A stretch of DNA of 64,000 nt from Megamonas sp. UBA1796 (GCA_002319795.1 DCFU01000043.1:1-64000), one strand, 5' to 3'. Shown: positions 42,758-51,733, counted from the stretch's first letter. Notes: a model not told the origin generated them from the letters alone. Made by a program: numbers and translations.

Positions 42758-43765
42758 ATGGTTAAGAAATTGATAGCAAAATCATCTGGAGTAGGTAAGA
42801 ATTTTTACCACGAGCTTTTTCGACGGCCGTCAGACAATCCAATCCTTTCTGCACGGGCCTGGCCTTATGCGGTTAATACCGTATTTAATCCGGCAGCTAT
42901 TATGTATCAAGGGAAAGTACTTCTCTTGGTAAGGGTGGAGGATCGGAGAGGCTTTTCCCATTTAACTAAAGCAGTCAGCCTGGATGGAATGAAAGGTTGG
43001 CAAATAGATCAGGAACCGACATTTGAACCGGATGAAAAGCATTATCCGGAAGAAAAATGGGGTATTGAAGATCCAAGAATTACCTGGCTGGCTGAAATAA
43101 AAAAATATGCCGTTGTTTATACGGCTTATTCAGCGAGCGGCCCTTTAGTATCTATTGCATTGACTGAAGATTTTAAAATTTTTAACCGTATAGGCGCAGT
43201 TACATTGCCTGAGGATAAAGATGCAGCGCTATTTTCAAGAAAAATACAAGGAAAATGGTGGCTTATCCATCGACCAGTTATACAGAGCCGTGGTGAAGGT
43301 GTTCATATCTGGGTTTCGCAATCCAATGATTTGGTTTTTTGGGGAAATCATAAAATTTTGTTGTCGGCTCGTTCTGGTGCCTGGTGGGATGCTAATAAAA
43401 TTGGTTTGAATCCACCACCGATGGAGACGGAAGATGGTTGGCTGATCTTGTATCATGGTGTAAAGAAGACGGCAGCTGGCAGCATTTATCGTCTGGGTTT
43501 AGCTTTACTGGAGCTGGAAAATCCTTTGCATGTTTTACGGCGCACAGATGAATGGATTTTGGGACCAGAGAAGAAATATGAAAGAGAAGGAGATGTCGAT
43601 GATGTGGTATTCCCTTGTGGATGGATCTATGTTCCGGAAACAGATGAAATCAAGGTATACTATGGCGCGGCAGATACATCCATAGCAATTGCTGTAACCA
43701 AAAAGCAGGATGTACTTGCTTTTCTGCGGAACTGTCCTGCTCCGGATGAAACAGACAGGTATTGA
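42758..43765 (+). CDS. GH130 beta-mannoside phosphorylase-family protein
   Basis: A 335-residue five-bladed beta-propeller enzyme. Family landmarks are the N-terminal RAWPYAVNTVFNPAAI with a later VRVEDRRGFSHL, GIEDPRITWL (catalytic aspartate region), LIHRP, and GWLILYHGVK. GH130 enzymes phosphorolyse or hydrolyse beta-mannosides, releasing mannose 1-phosphate. ATG 42758 lies 10 bases after AGGAGG; ATG 42749 is too close to it. It leads a four-gene cluster with a sugar-1-phosphate nucleotidyltransferase and a glycosyltransferase, which suggests mannose-1-P turnover or oligomannoside synthesis. Confidence 0.85.
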   Translation: MVKKLIAKSSGVGKNFYHELFRRPSDNPILSARAWPYAVNTVFNPAAIMYQGKVLLLVRVEDRRGFSHLTKAVSLDGMKGWQIDQEPTFEPDEKHYPEEKWGIEDPRITWLAEIKKYAVVYTAYSASGPLVSIALTEDFKIFNRIGAVTLPEDKDAALFSRKIQGKWWLIHRPVIQSRGEGVHIWVSQSNDLVFWGNHKILLSARSGAWWDANKIGLNPPPMETEDGWLILYHGVKKTAAGSIYRLGLALLELENPLHVLRRTDEWILGPEKKYEREGDVDDVVFPCGWIYVPETDEIKVYYGAADTSIAIAVTKKQDVLAFLRNCPAPDETDRY

Positions 43766-43783
43766 AAAAGAGGGGGATATAAT

Positions 43784-44842
43784 ATGAAAGCATTATTTTT
43801 AGCTGGCGGCTTGGGAAGCCGGCTTAAGGAAATGACAAAAAAATTACCAAAACCCATGATCCCAATCTTAGAACAACCACTGTTGTCCTTGAATATTGAA
43901 AGACTGAAAAAATATGACATTGATGAAATTGTCTTAAGTACCTATTATTTACCACAAAAAATCAAAGACTATTTTGGTGATGGAACACGTCAGGGGATTA
44001 AGATTTCATATCAAAAAGAGGAAAAACCATTAGGGACAGGCGGGGCAATCAAGGCAGCAGGGAAATTCTTTTCTGAGACTTTTTTCGTTTTTAATGCAGA
44101 TATCGTGAGTGATATTGATTTAAAAGCAATGCTTCGTGTTCATCGGGAAAAAAAAGCTGATGTTACAATTGCGGTCACTCGTGTGGAAAATCCAGAAAAT
44201 TATGGCGTTATCGAACATGACGACGAGGGATATGTTACGGATTTCAAAGAAAAACCCAAGAAGGGGGAAACTTCTTCCAATCTTATCAATGCGGGAATTT
44301 ATATTTTAGAACCAAGGATACTGGATGAAATCATGGTGGGTGTCTCTACTTCAATAGAACGAGAAATTTATCCGTTATTGCTGCGAAAAAATTATAAACT
44401 TGCCATGTATGACCAATGTAAATATTGGCGGGATTTGGGTACTCCACAGGATTATTTGGCTTTTCATCAGGATATTCTGGGGGGAAGAGTAAATTTTCCT
44501 GCTTATAATTTTTCCAAAGCAAGCATTTATATTGGTTCAGATACAAGAATCAGTGATACAGTCAAGCTTATCAGTCCTGTATATATTGGAAATGGGTCAA
44601 CAATTGCGCCGTATAGTGTAATAGGTCCTTATACTGTACTTGGAAAAAACACTACTATTGGTAAGAAATCCAGATTAAAAGACTGTGTCGTTTGGGCGAG
44701 TGTAAATGTCGGCAATTGTGCACAAATCAGTAATGCGGTTGTGATGTCTGATGGCATCGTTACTTCAAAAAAAAATATTTCGCAAAAGGACTCATTCTTA
44801 ATGAAATTCCGGAATCTTTTGCAAAATAATCGGATTTTCTAA
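43784..44842 (+). CDS. Sugar-1-phosphate nucleotidyltransferase (mannose-1-P guanylyltransferase type)
   Basis: A 352-residue protein. The N-terminal Rossmann-like domain starts KALFLAGGLGSRLKEMTKKLPKPMIPI, the nucleotidyltransferase signature with the catalytic K-P-M. ADIVSDIDL and NAGIYILEP are further conserved. The C-terminal third has left-handed beta-helix hexapeptide repeats (IGSDTRISDTVKL, IGNGSTIAPYS). It condenses a sugar 1-phosphate with a nucleoside triphosphate. With GH130 upstream, GDP-mannose formation is the natural guess. It follows 18 bases after the GH130 gene. Confidence 0.85.
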   Translation: MKALFLAGGLGSRLKEMTKKLPKPMIPILEQPLLSLNIERLKKYDIDEIVLSTYYLPQKIKDYFGDGTRQGIKISYQKEEKPLGTGGAIKAAGKFFSETFFVFNADIVSDIDLKAMLRVHREKKADVTIAVTRVENPENYGVIEHDDEGYVTDFKEKPKKGETSSNLINAGIYILEPRILDEIMVGVSTSIEREIYPLLLRKNYKLAMYDQCKYWRDLGTPQDYLAFHQDILGGRVNFPAYNFSKASIYIGSDTRISDTVKLISPVYIGNGSTIAPYSVIGPYTVLGKNTTIGKKSRLKDCVVWASVNVGNCAQISNAVVMSDGIVTSKKNISQKDSFLMKFRNLLQNNRIF

Positions 44843-44860
44843 TAGAAAGAAGAGGAGTTT

Positions 44861-46024
44861 ATGAAACAACATAAAATCGGTTTTCTTAGCACCTATCCGC
44901 CAAAAGCCTGTGGCATTGCTACTTTTACACAGGATCTCGTGCGATCACTGGATCAATGTCTGGATGACAGCCCTGTAGTGATTGCTGTAAACAACAGCCA
45001 CATGGCATATAGCAATCGTGTGGTCATGGAGATCCAGCAACAGGATAGGACAAGCTATCAAAAGGCTGCCAATAAATTAAACCAATCTTCCCTGGATGCT
45101 ATTGTTTTGGAACATGAATATGGTATTTTTGGTGGTGAAAACGGCGAATATATTCTTGATTTTGCGGATCGGTTGAAATTGCCGCTTATAACTACCTTCC
45201 ATACGGTATTGCCTTCTCCTTTAGAGAAACAGCGGTATATTTTAGAGGAGTTGGGACGAAGAAGCGAAAAGGTCATTACCATGGCTAATGTGACGAAAAA
45301 GATGCTGGAAAATATATACCATATTCCGGCACATAAGATTGAGGTTATTCCACATGGAGTGTCCGTGCAGTCCCAGCAGCTGTCCCCGGATGCACTCAAG
45401 GCAGCGTTTGGATTGAACGGGCATCGTATTATCAGCACTTTTGGGTTGTTAAGCCCTGGGAAGGGATTGGAATATGGTATTAAGGCTATAGCGAAAATTG
45501 CCTTAAAATATCCGGATATCGTTTATCTTATTTTAGGACAAACACATCCTTGTGTAAAAGAAATCAATGGTGAGGCTTATCGGAAAAAGCTAGAGGAATT
45601 GGTATATCAGCTCGATGTGAAAGAACAAGTAAAATTTGTCAATCGATATTTGTCAAAAGAAGAAATAGGGCAGTACTTGTCTCTGTCAGATATTTATTTA
45701 ACGCCTTATCTTGATCGCAATCAGGCAGTAAGCGGTACGCTTGCTTATGCTGTTGGATATGGAAAAATGATTATTTCTACTCCTTATTTGTACGCGCGGG
45801 AAATTTTAGCCGAAGGAAGAGGCCTGTTGGCTGATTTTGGCGATGAGGACAGCATGGCTGGACAGATTGATGCAGTTTTGACGTATCCTAAAAAAACGAG
45901 ATCCATGGAAGCAAAAACAGCGATATTAGGAAAAACAATGATGTGGGAAAATGTTGCCGGTGCATACGCGGAATTGTTCCAAAAAATTATAGGCAGAGCG
46001 GGCAAAGAGAGCTTGGTGGGATAA
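44861..46024 (+). CDS. GT4-family glycosyltransferase
   Basis: A 387-residue GT-B fold retaining glycosyltransferase. The N-terminal FLSTYPPKACGIATFTQDL is the acceptor-side glycine loop. HGVSV, FGLLSPGKGLEYGIKAI and the donor-binding region YLTPYLDRNQAVSGTLAYAVGYGK (shortened E-x7-E type) are in the C-terminal half. It probably uses the nucleotide sugar made by the preceding gene. It overlaps the next gene by one base. Confidence 0.85.
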   Translation: MKQHKIGFLSTYPPKACGIATFTQDLVRSLDQCLDDSPVVIAVNNSHMAYSNRVVMEIQQQDRTSYQKAANKLNQSSLDAIVLEHEYGIFGGENGEYILDFADRLKLPLITTFHTVLPSPLEKQRYILEELGRRSEKVITMANVTKKMLENIYHIPAHKIEVIPHGVSVQSQQLSPDALKAAFGLNGHRIISTFGLLSPGKGLEYGIKAIAKIALKYPDIVYLILGQTHPCVKEINGEAYRKKLEELVYQLDVKEQVKFVNRYLSKEEIGQYLSLSDIYLTPYLDRNQAVSGTLAYAVGYGKMIISTPYLYAREILAEGRGLLADFGDEDSMAGQIDAVLTYPKKTRSMEAKTAILGKTMMWENVAGAYAELFQKIIGRAGKESLVG

Positions 46025-47040
46025 TGCGAGAATGGAAAGATGATTATTTGTATTTGCTAACCGATGATACGGGTATGTTTCAACACAGCAAATATGCGGT
46101 GCCGGATCCTCGCCATGGATATACGACCGACGATAATGCCAGAGCCTTATTGCTTGTAATTCTGCTGATGAAAGAATATCCGCAGAAAGCCTATGAAAAA
46201 CTCTTGTACCGTTATACGTCATTTTTATTAAATGCGCAAACACCACAAGGAAAATTTAAAAACTTCATGTCTTATGAACGGCATTGGTTGGAATCGGAAG
46301 GGTCAGAAGATTGTCAGGGACGATGTATATGGGCTATTGGTACAGCAATGGCGGATCCAATCGTTCCTGCTGGTGTAAAAACTGTGCTTGGCAGTATGCT
46401 GAGGGCGGCTGTTCCAAATCTGGCATCATTGAAATTTTTGAAAGCTATAGCCTATGCCTTAGTCGGAGTGGCTCCTTTACAAGACCACACCTCACAAGAA
46501 TTGGTAGTGAAGCTGGGAGAAAATTTATTAGAACACTTTCAGTCGGCAAGTGATGCACATTGGCAATGGTTCGAGCCTGCTTTGACGTACGGCAATAGTA
46601 TGCTTCCCTGGGCCTTGTTCGCTGCCTATCAGGCAACGCATAAAAAAGATTTTCTATCGGTGGCAGAAACAAGCCTGGATTTTTTAATAGATCAAACATT
46701 TACGCAAAATTATTTTCAGCCGATTGGCTGTAATGGCTGGCTGCCAAAGGGCGGCTTAGCTGCACAATTTGATCAACAGCCGATTGAAGCTTGTGAAACA
46801 ATTTTAACGCTACAGACAGCTTTCAAAATAACGCAGAAAGCAAGCTATTTGAAGAGGGCTATGCAATGTTATGAATGGTATGAAGGAAACAATAGTGAAC
46901 ACTGTTGTTTAATCGATAACGTTACTGGTGGGTGTTATGATGGAATAAGACAAAATGGTGCGAATGGGAATATGGGAGCAGAAAGTCAGATTTCGTATGG
47001 AGTGGCTTATTTTACTATGAATAATTTACGCAGGATATAA
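46024..47040 (+). CDS. Alpha/alpha-barrel-like protein linked to glycosyltransferases
   Basis: A 338-residue protein, all-helical by appearance. Motifs GYTTDDNARALL, FKNFMSYERHWLE, EDCQGRCIWAIGTA and WQWFEPALTYGNSMLPWAL suggest a six-hairpin glycosidase-like toroid. I recall similar sequences fused to or next to GT4 enzymes, but I cannot name a reaction. The TAATG junction couples it to the glycosyltransferase. Acidic pairs (TTDDN, EDCQG) could be catalytic. Confidence 0.65.
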   Translation: MREWKDDYLYLLTDDTGMFQHSKYAVPDPRHGYTTDDNARALLLVILLMKEYPQKAYEKLLYRYTSFLLNAQTPQGKFKNFMSYERHWLESEGSEDCQGRCIWAIGTAMADPIVPAGVKTVLGSMLRAAVPNLASLKFLKAIAYALVGVAPLQDHTSQELVVKLGENLLEHFQSASDAHWQWFEPALTYGNSMLPWALFAAYQATHKKDFLSVAETSLDFLIDQTFTQNYFQPIGCNGWLPKGGLAAQFDQQPIEACETILTLQTAFKITQKASYLKRAMQCYEWYEGNNSEHCCLIDNVTGGCYDGIRQNGANGNMGAESQISYGVAYFTMNNLRRI

Positions 47041-47186
47041 AATTATTATGTTTGAGTTGGGAGCATGAAAGACAACGGCAATTTCAGAAGCGGCATATCT
47101 TCTTTGGCTTCGATCATATGACACAGTGCAGTTAAAATAATAAAATTATATAGCGTGCAGAGATCTTGGCCGCTATAAGCGCAAAG

Positions 47187-47209
47187 CAGTCCGGCAAAGG
47201 ACTGTTTTG
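47187..47209 (+). terminator. Weak terminator after the glycan cluster
   Basis: CAGTCC/GGACTG stem with a 6-base loop followed by TTTTG. Confidence 0.5.
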
Positions 47210-47221
47210 TCTGATGATATG

Positions 47222-47260
47222 GAAATGCCGCGATATGTTGATGCATATCACGGCATTTTC
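47222..47260. terminator. Bidirectional terminator between glycan cluster and GGDEF gene
   Basis: AAATGCCG-C-GATATG pairs with CATATC-A-CGGCATTT across TTGATG, with T-rich flanks on both strands. Confidence 0.8.
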
Positions 47261-47289
47261 TCATTTTACTGCTGTTTTTCCAGCGAATA

Positions 47290-49065
47290 TTATTCCTGAC
47301 TCATTTTTCTTACGGCAATTACATGGTTACGTCCATCGCTTTTTGCTTTATATAGAGCTGCATCAACCCGCTGTATAAGGGAACGAGAAGTTTCCAGCGG
47401 AGTGATTTCTGCAACACCAAAACTTCCGGTCACTTTCTTGACAGTTGGAAAATCATAGGATTCGATCGCCCGGCGGATTCTTTCAGCAATAGCGATTGCT
47501 TCGTCGAGGGATGCTTTGGGGCAAATAATCAAAAATTCTTCGCCGCCCCATCGGCCCAGGGTATCATCACTTCGTAAATTTTCTGCTGCTATATCGGAAA
47601 TTTTTTTTAATACATCATCCCCAATATTATGCCCAAATTGATCATTTACATTTTTAAAATTGTCAATATCAAATGAGATGACGGAAAATAAATGATTTCT
47701 ACACATGCAGCTGTTATAGGATGTAATGAGGTGGTTCAATGTTTCTTCAAGCTTATATCGGTTATACAAGCCGGTCAGTTTGTCGGTGATATATAATTTT
47801 TCCAGCCTTGAATTCTTGATGTTCAATACGGCGGCATATTCGATGATGTTCTGGTTCGATTCAATGAGTTCTTTTGTTAACGTGTTCGTAAAGTTTACTA
47901 AAGCCTGGAATATCTTTCCAGAGGTTATATGAAGTCCCTGATTTTCGTCTATATTAGGGTTAGATATTTCATAATGCCGTTTATATGGATGCTCACTCAA
48001 GGTGACCAGTGTCATGGTATTGTTTACTAATTCCTTAGTGTTATCTGGATTTGTAAAGTATTCGCCATAGGAAAAAAAACCGACTGTGGGAGCAATTTTA
48101 GCAAGTGGGCCAATTCCCTTGTTTATATCGGAGCCCATGAGCCTTTTTCGTACCACACAGCTGAAAATGAATATTCCCTCGATGTTATAGTCACAAATGT
48201 TTTCCAGATATTGGCTGTCAATGATGTTTTCTATATTGGCACAGCCAAATACAACATGGTCGCCAGTGGAGAAGTTGTTGGAAAAATAGCAGGAGCCATC
48301 TGCATAGTCCTGTAGGATAATGCTTGCCGTGTATTTGTTTTCCTGCTTCCGCATCAGAGGAAACAGGGAAGCAATGGCTAAAAGATTGCTGGCTATGTGT
48401 TCACCAAAAAACTTTTTGTATAATTCTTCAATTCCATATCCATTAATTGTTCGGACCAGGCCATCCTTGCCTTCGGTTATAATCATTTCGTTTCCCATAG
48501 GTTTCCAGTCAAATTTCATTGCCTGACGGACGAACAAGGATGTTCCGGTCAAGGAAATAAGTACTACGCCCATGTGCAGGATCGTGGTGCCATAAAAAAT
48601 CCATGTATCGACCAAGTTGTTATTATCGCCGGCGACAGAGCCTGCCATAATGGCATTCTTGGCGGCCGAGTTGATTTGTTCTAAAAGCCGGGTAGGGATG
48701 TTTTCTATGCCTGCGGAGAATAACAGGATAAGTTTCGCGGATTTCAGTGCGGAGAAATCTGCGATGCCCATGTTGGTAACAACTTGTGCCTGGATACAAG
48801 TGGATTCGAATACAGAAATGGATATGATGATAGACGCAGAGCAGGCTTTGTCATTTATGATTTCTCCTGCAGTAGTCGCACCGGTTATTATGGCATCAGG
48901 TAATAGTACACATATATCCTGCAATAAAGTTGATAGTATTTCCTTGTCTAATATACCGGAAAAAATTTGTACGAGAACATTCTTTTCTATACGGATATTG
49001 TTTTTGCGGATGGTTTTTGCCAGCTGTTCATGATTGCGGTATATTATATTGAACATTTTCATCAT
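47290..49065 (-). CDS. FIST-domain diguanylate cyclase
   Basis: A 591-residue cytosolic signalling protein. The first about 380 residues match the FIST sensor (N-terminal segment with ITGATTAGEI, C-terminal part with GSDINKGIGPL and FSYGEYF). A short helical linker leads to a GGDEF domain (about 415-585) with active site RWGGEEFLI, substrate loop FDIDNFKNVNDQFGHNIGDDVL and GSFGVAE. It should make cyclic di-GMP in response to a small-molecule ligand, perhaps an amino acid. No inhibitory RxxD site is obvious just before GGEEF (EDDTLGRWGGEEF: R-S-D-D lies near). Monocistronic. Confidence 0.88.
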   Translation of the reverse strand: MMKMFNIIYRNHEQLAKTIRKNNIRIEKNVLVQIFSGILDKEILSTLLQDICVLLPDAIITGATTAGEIINDKACSASIIISISVFESTCIQAQVVTNMGIADFSALKSAKLILLFSAGIENIPTRLLEQINSAAKNAIMAGSVAGDNNNLVDTWIFYGTTILHMGVVLISLTGTSLFVRQAMKFDWKPMGNEMIITEGKDGLVRTINGYGIEELYKKFFGEHIASNLLAIASLFPLMRKQENKYTASIILQDYADGSCYFSNNFSTGDHVVFGCANIENIIDSQYLENICDYNIEGIFIFSCVVRKRLMGSDINKGIGPLAKIAPTVGFFSYGEYFTNPDNTKELVNNTMTLVTLSEHPYKRHYEISNPNIDENQGLHITSGKIFQALVNFTNTLTKELIESNQNIIEYAAVLNIKNSRLEKLYITDKLTGLYNRYKLEETLNHLITSYNSCMCRNHLFSVISFDIDNFKNVNDQFGHNIGDDVLKKISDIAAENLRSDDTLGRWGGEEFLIICPKASLDEAIAIAERIRRAIESYDFPTVKKVTGSFGVAEITPLETSRSLIQRVDAALYKAKSDGRNHVIAVRKMSQE

Positions 49066-49120
49066 AATTACCCCGTTCGTATATGGAAGCTTTTATTGTT
49101 ACATGAATGCCCACAGGTTC

Positions 49121-49735
49121 TTAGTATCTTCTTCTCGTTTCCAGCACTTTGCCTACGATATGTATAATAGAAGCTTCTTCTCCGGTAAAGACGTTTAGTG
49201 GATAGGCGGGGTCGGCGGATTCAAGTATGATGACGTTGTCCTGCCTGCGTATACGCCGCAGAGTTCCCTCTTTGTTGCTGACGACAACAACAGCAAGTTC
49301 GCCGCTTTTTATTTCTTCTTGTATACGTATAATAGCAATATCTCCGTTGAAAATGCCGAGCCCAATCATGGAATCCCCTTTGCAGTGAAAAGCACGGATG
49401 TCACCGTCCAGATTTCCGTCTACCCATACAAAGTCATCCAGGTATTCATAGGAAAAGCTCCCTGCGTTGTAGTATACGGTCTTGATGATTGGCACTTTTT
49501 TTTCGTTTGCGGGTAAGGAGTCTGCTGCCAAAGGCGATGATGGCGTATTGCCAATGACATAATCAATGGTTTTATTGAAATAATTAGATAATTTGTTTAA
49601 CATATCAACATCCGGTTTGCGGGCACCTGTTTCATATTTCGCCAGCGTGCTTTGTGAGATATTCAATAGTTTGCTTAGATCGGTTTGTGTCAGGTTGTTT
49701 TCTTCACGAAGTTCTTTTATGCGATTCTCTATCAT
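49121..49735 (-). CDS. LexA-like XRE/S24 repressor with catalytic Lys replaced by Arg
   Basis: A 204-residue repressor. The N-terminal Cro/CI helix-turn-helix (NNLTQTDLSKLLNISQSTLAKYETG) is followed by an S24 peptidase-like domain. The cleavage-type dipeptide AG is in YYNAGSFS and the nucleophile serine is in KGDSMIGLGI. The lysine expected in E-x-T-x-K-R is arginine here (EGTLRRIRR), so self-cleavage may be impaired. It may respond to DNA damage with a partner, or be an S24-fold repressor with other control. It has its own promoter with an adjoining palindrome. Confidence 0.85.
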   Translation of the reverse strand: MIENRIKELREENNLTQTDLSKLLNISQSTLAKYETGARKPDVDMLNKLSNYFNKTIDYVIGNTPSSPLAADSLPANEKKVPIIKTVYYNAGSFSYEYLDDFVWVDGNLDGDIRAFHCKGDSMIGLGIFNGDIAIIRIQEEIKSGELAVVVVSNKEGTLRRIRRQDNVIILESADPAYPLNVFTGEEASIIHIVGKVLETRRRY

Positions 49736-49761
49736 AGTTATAGCATACTCCTTTATTGTTT

Positions 49762-49790
49762 ATTATAATATGCTGTAATATCATTTTGAA
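49762..49790 (-). promoter_or_regulatory. Promoter of the LexA-like repressor gene
   Basis: Reverse strand: TTCAAA, 17 bases, TATAAT. A palindrome lies three bases upstream of the -35. Confidence 0.65.
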
Positions 49791-49792
49791 CC

Positions 49793-49813
49793 ATTATGAC
49801 AAAACGTCATAAT
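49793..49813. promoter_or_regulatory. Perfect palindrome, candidate autoregulatory operator
   Basis: ATTATGAC-AAAAC-GTCATAAT. It lies just upstream of the repressor promoter and about 90 bases before the divergent carD promoter. The spacing is typical of XRE repressor sites. Confidence 0.6.
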
Positions 49814-49900
49814 TATATCAATGAGATTTTGTCCGATATAGCATATATGGCTTGATTATGTTGAAAATAAAATAATCTAACAAATAATTTCTTGATGTGG

Positions 49901-49929
49901 TTGACATGAATTTTTATACGTGATAAAAT
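49901..49929 (+). promoter_or_regulatory. Consensus promoter of the carD gene
   Basis: TTGACA, exactly 17 bases, TAAAAT. A second -10-like TATAAT lies at 49959-49964. Confidence 0.85.
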
Positions 49930-50003
49930 TATAACTTTAAAAAACAGGCAGGCTATGTTATAATGAAATAGTACGTCTCAAAGAGTGAAAGGGGGGTGTG
50001 TAT

Positions 50004-50498
50004 TTGCTACATATAGGTGATAAGGTAGTTTATCCTATGCATGGTGCAGGGGTGATTGCCGGGATAGAGGACTGTGAAGTTCTGGGTGAAGGCCGGTCCT
50101 ATTATGTATTGAGAATGCCTTTAGGGAATATGAAAGTTATGATTCCCACAGATAATGTCGATACTATAGGGCTGAGGGACATTATATCTATCGATGATGT
50201 TGAGAAAGTCAGGGATGTCCTTACGGGGGTACCAGAACATGTGCTGGGAAGTTGGAATAAGAGGTTTCATGCGAATCTCGAACGTATGAAATCGGGAGAT
50301 GTTTGTGATGTTGCTGCGGTAGCACGCAATCTTATCCTGCAGGATCGTTTGCGCAAAATATCAAGTGGTGAACGGCGCCTTCTTGACCTTGCCAAGCAAA
50401 TCCTTATAAGTGAATTGGTCTATGCTTGCGGAAAGACACCTCAGGAAGTCGAGCTTTGGATGGATAATTTACTTGCTAAGAACGGATTTGACCGGTAA
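50004..50498 (+). CDS. carD: CarD/CdnL-family RNA polymerase-binding regulator
   Basis: A 164-residue protein. The N-terminal Tudor-like RNA polymerase-interacting domain reads IGDKVVYPMHGAGVI, and the C-terminal helical domain follows (about 75-160). TTG 50004 gives the standard family start MLHIGDKVVYP and lies 7 bases after GGGGGG; the in-frame GTG 49998 touches that site. CarD proteins stabilise open promoter complexes, often at rRNA promoters. First gene of the conserved carD-to-sigH block, though yacL also has its own promoter. Confidence 0.92.
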   Translation: MLHIGDKVVYPMHGAGVIAGIEDCEVLGEGRSYYVLRMPLGNMKVMIPTDNVDTIGLRDIISIDDVEKVRDVLTGVPEHVLGSWNKRFHANLERMKSGDVCDVAAVARNLILQDRLRKISSGERRLLDLAKQILISELVYACGKTPQEVELWMDNLLAKNGFDR

Positions 50499-50501
50499 GT
50501 T

Positions 50502-50530
50502 TTGACAAATATAGGTAGATTTAGTATTAT
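50502..50530 (+). promoter_or_regulatory. Promoter of yacL
   Basis: TTGACA, 17 bases, TATTAT, located just after the carD stop codon. Confidence 0.75.
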
Positions 50531-50571
50531 AAATTTATCTGTATTTTCTTTATGGAAGGAGGTGGAGGTTT

Positions 50572-51723
50572 ATGCTGGATAAGGTATTGCGCTTTTTTAT
50601 TTCAGCTTTTATGGCTATTGCCGGGGCTACGCTTATGCAGTTTGCCAGTCCATTGTTGACGGCTTTTATCAGCACCGAGGTCTTTAATATCGATATGGGG
50701 CTTTTCCGTATAACAATGGCAAATCTTTTGTGTATTCTTATTGGTGCTGTAGCTGGTGGTCTCGTAGGCTTTTTCACTTCTTCTTATTTTGTGGGGAAGC
50801 TGAAGAAGTTCTCTCTCTGGGTTGAGAATCAAATGAGCAAGACACCAACGCATGATATTATTGCAGGCGCAATCGGTCTTGCAATCGGACTCATTATTGC
50901 TAACTTGCTGGGAGCAGCATTTTCCAAGATCCCGTTTATAGGTGATTACATTCCGGTACTATTCAGTATTGTGCTGGGGTATCTTGGCATACATATAACA
51001 ATCAAAAAGCGTAAGGAATTTGTTACTTTATTTGATTTTATCCCGCATATGCTAAAGGATTATGCCAGGAATAAAGAATCGAAGACTGCGGAGCAGATAA
51101 AGACGGCCGCACAAAAGGCTGATGCAGGGAAGCTGTATAAGCTGCTGGATACGAGCGTCATTATTGATGGACGTATAGCGGATATTTGCAAGAGTGGTTT
51201 TGTTGAGGGAACGTTACTTATACCGGTATTTGTGCTCGAAGAATTGCAGCATATAGCGGATTCTTCTGATTTGTTGAAGCGTACGCGTGGCAGAAGAGGA
51301 CTCGATATTCTGCAGAAAATTCGCACGGAATGCAATATGCAGGTGGAAATCGACAACCGTGATTTTGATGATATTACTGAGGTTGATTCCAAACTGGTGC
51401 GTCTTGGTCAGGTTGTAGGCGGTAAAATCATAACGAATGATTACAATCTTAATAAGGTTTCGGAACTGCGTGGCGTGCCAGTCATGAATATCAATGAATT
51501 ATCCAACGCGGTGAAGCCGGTGGTCATTCCAGGTGAGTCGATGCACGTGACTGTGGTCAAGGAAGGCAAGGAGCAGGGACAGGGAGTCGCATATCTCGAT
51601 GATGGTACAATGATTGTCATTGAAGGCGGACGCCGGTATATGAATGCGGCGATTGATGTGGAGGTCACGTCGGCACTGCAGACGGCAGCCGGAAGGATGA
51701 TTTTTGCCAAACCTAAAGTATAA
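50572..51723 (+). CDS. yacL: PIN/TRAM-domain membrane protein (YacL type)
   Basis: A 383-residue protein. About four membrane helices (residues 7-150) are followed by a PIN nuclease domain starting KLLDTSVIIDGRIADI with acidic residues at LLDTS, DGR, and later TNDYNL. A C-terminal TRAM domain (VVIPGESMHVTVV to IEGGRRYM) probably binds RNA. Members are conserved in Firmicutes and probably act as membrane-bound RNases. GGAGGTGGAGG precedes the ATG. Confidence 0.92.
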   Translation: MLDKVLRFFISAFMAIAGATLMQFASPLLTAFISTEVFNIDMGLFRITMANLLCILIGAVAGGLVGFFTSSYFVGKLKKFSLWVENQMSKTPTHDIIAGAIGLAIGLIIANLLGAAFSKIPFIGDYIPVLFSIVLGYLGIHITIKKRKEFVTLFDFIPHMLKDYARNKESKTAEQIKTAAQKADAGKLYKLLDTSVIIDGRIADICKSGFVEGTLLIPVFVLEELQHIADSSDLLKRTRGRRGLDILQKIRTECNMQVEIDNRDFDDITEVDSKLVRLGQVVGGKIITNDYNLNKVSELRGVPVMNINELSNAVKPVVIPGESMHVTVVKEGKEQGQGVAYLDDGTMIVIEGGRRYMNAAIDVEVTSALQTAAGRMIFAKPKV

Positions 51724-51733
51724 AATTTGAGTT

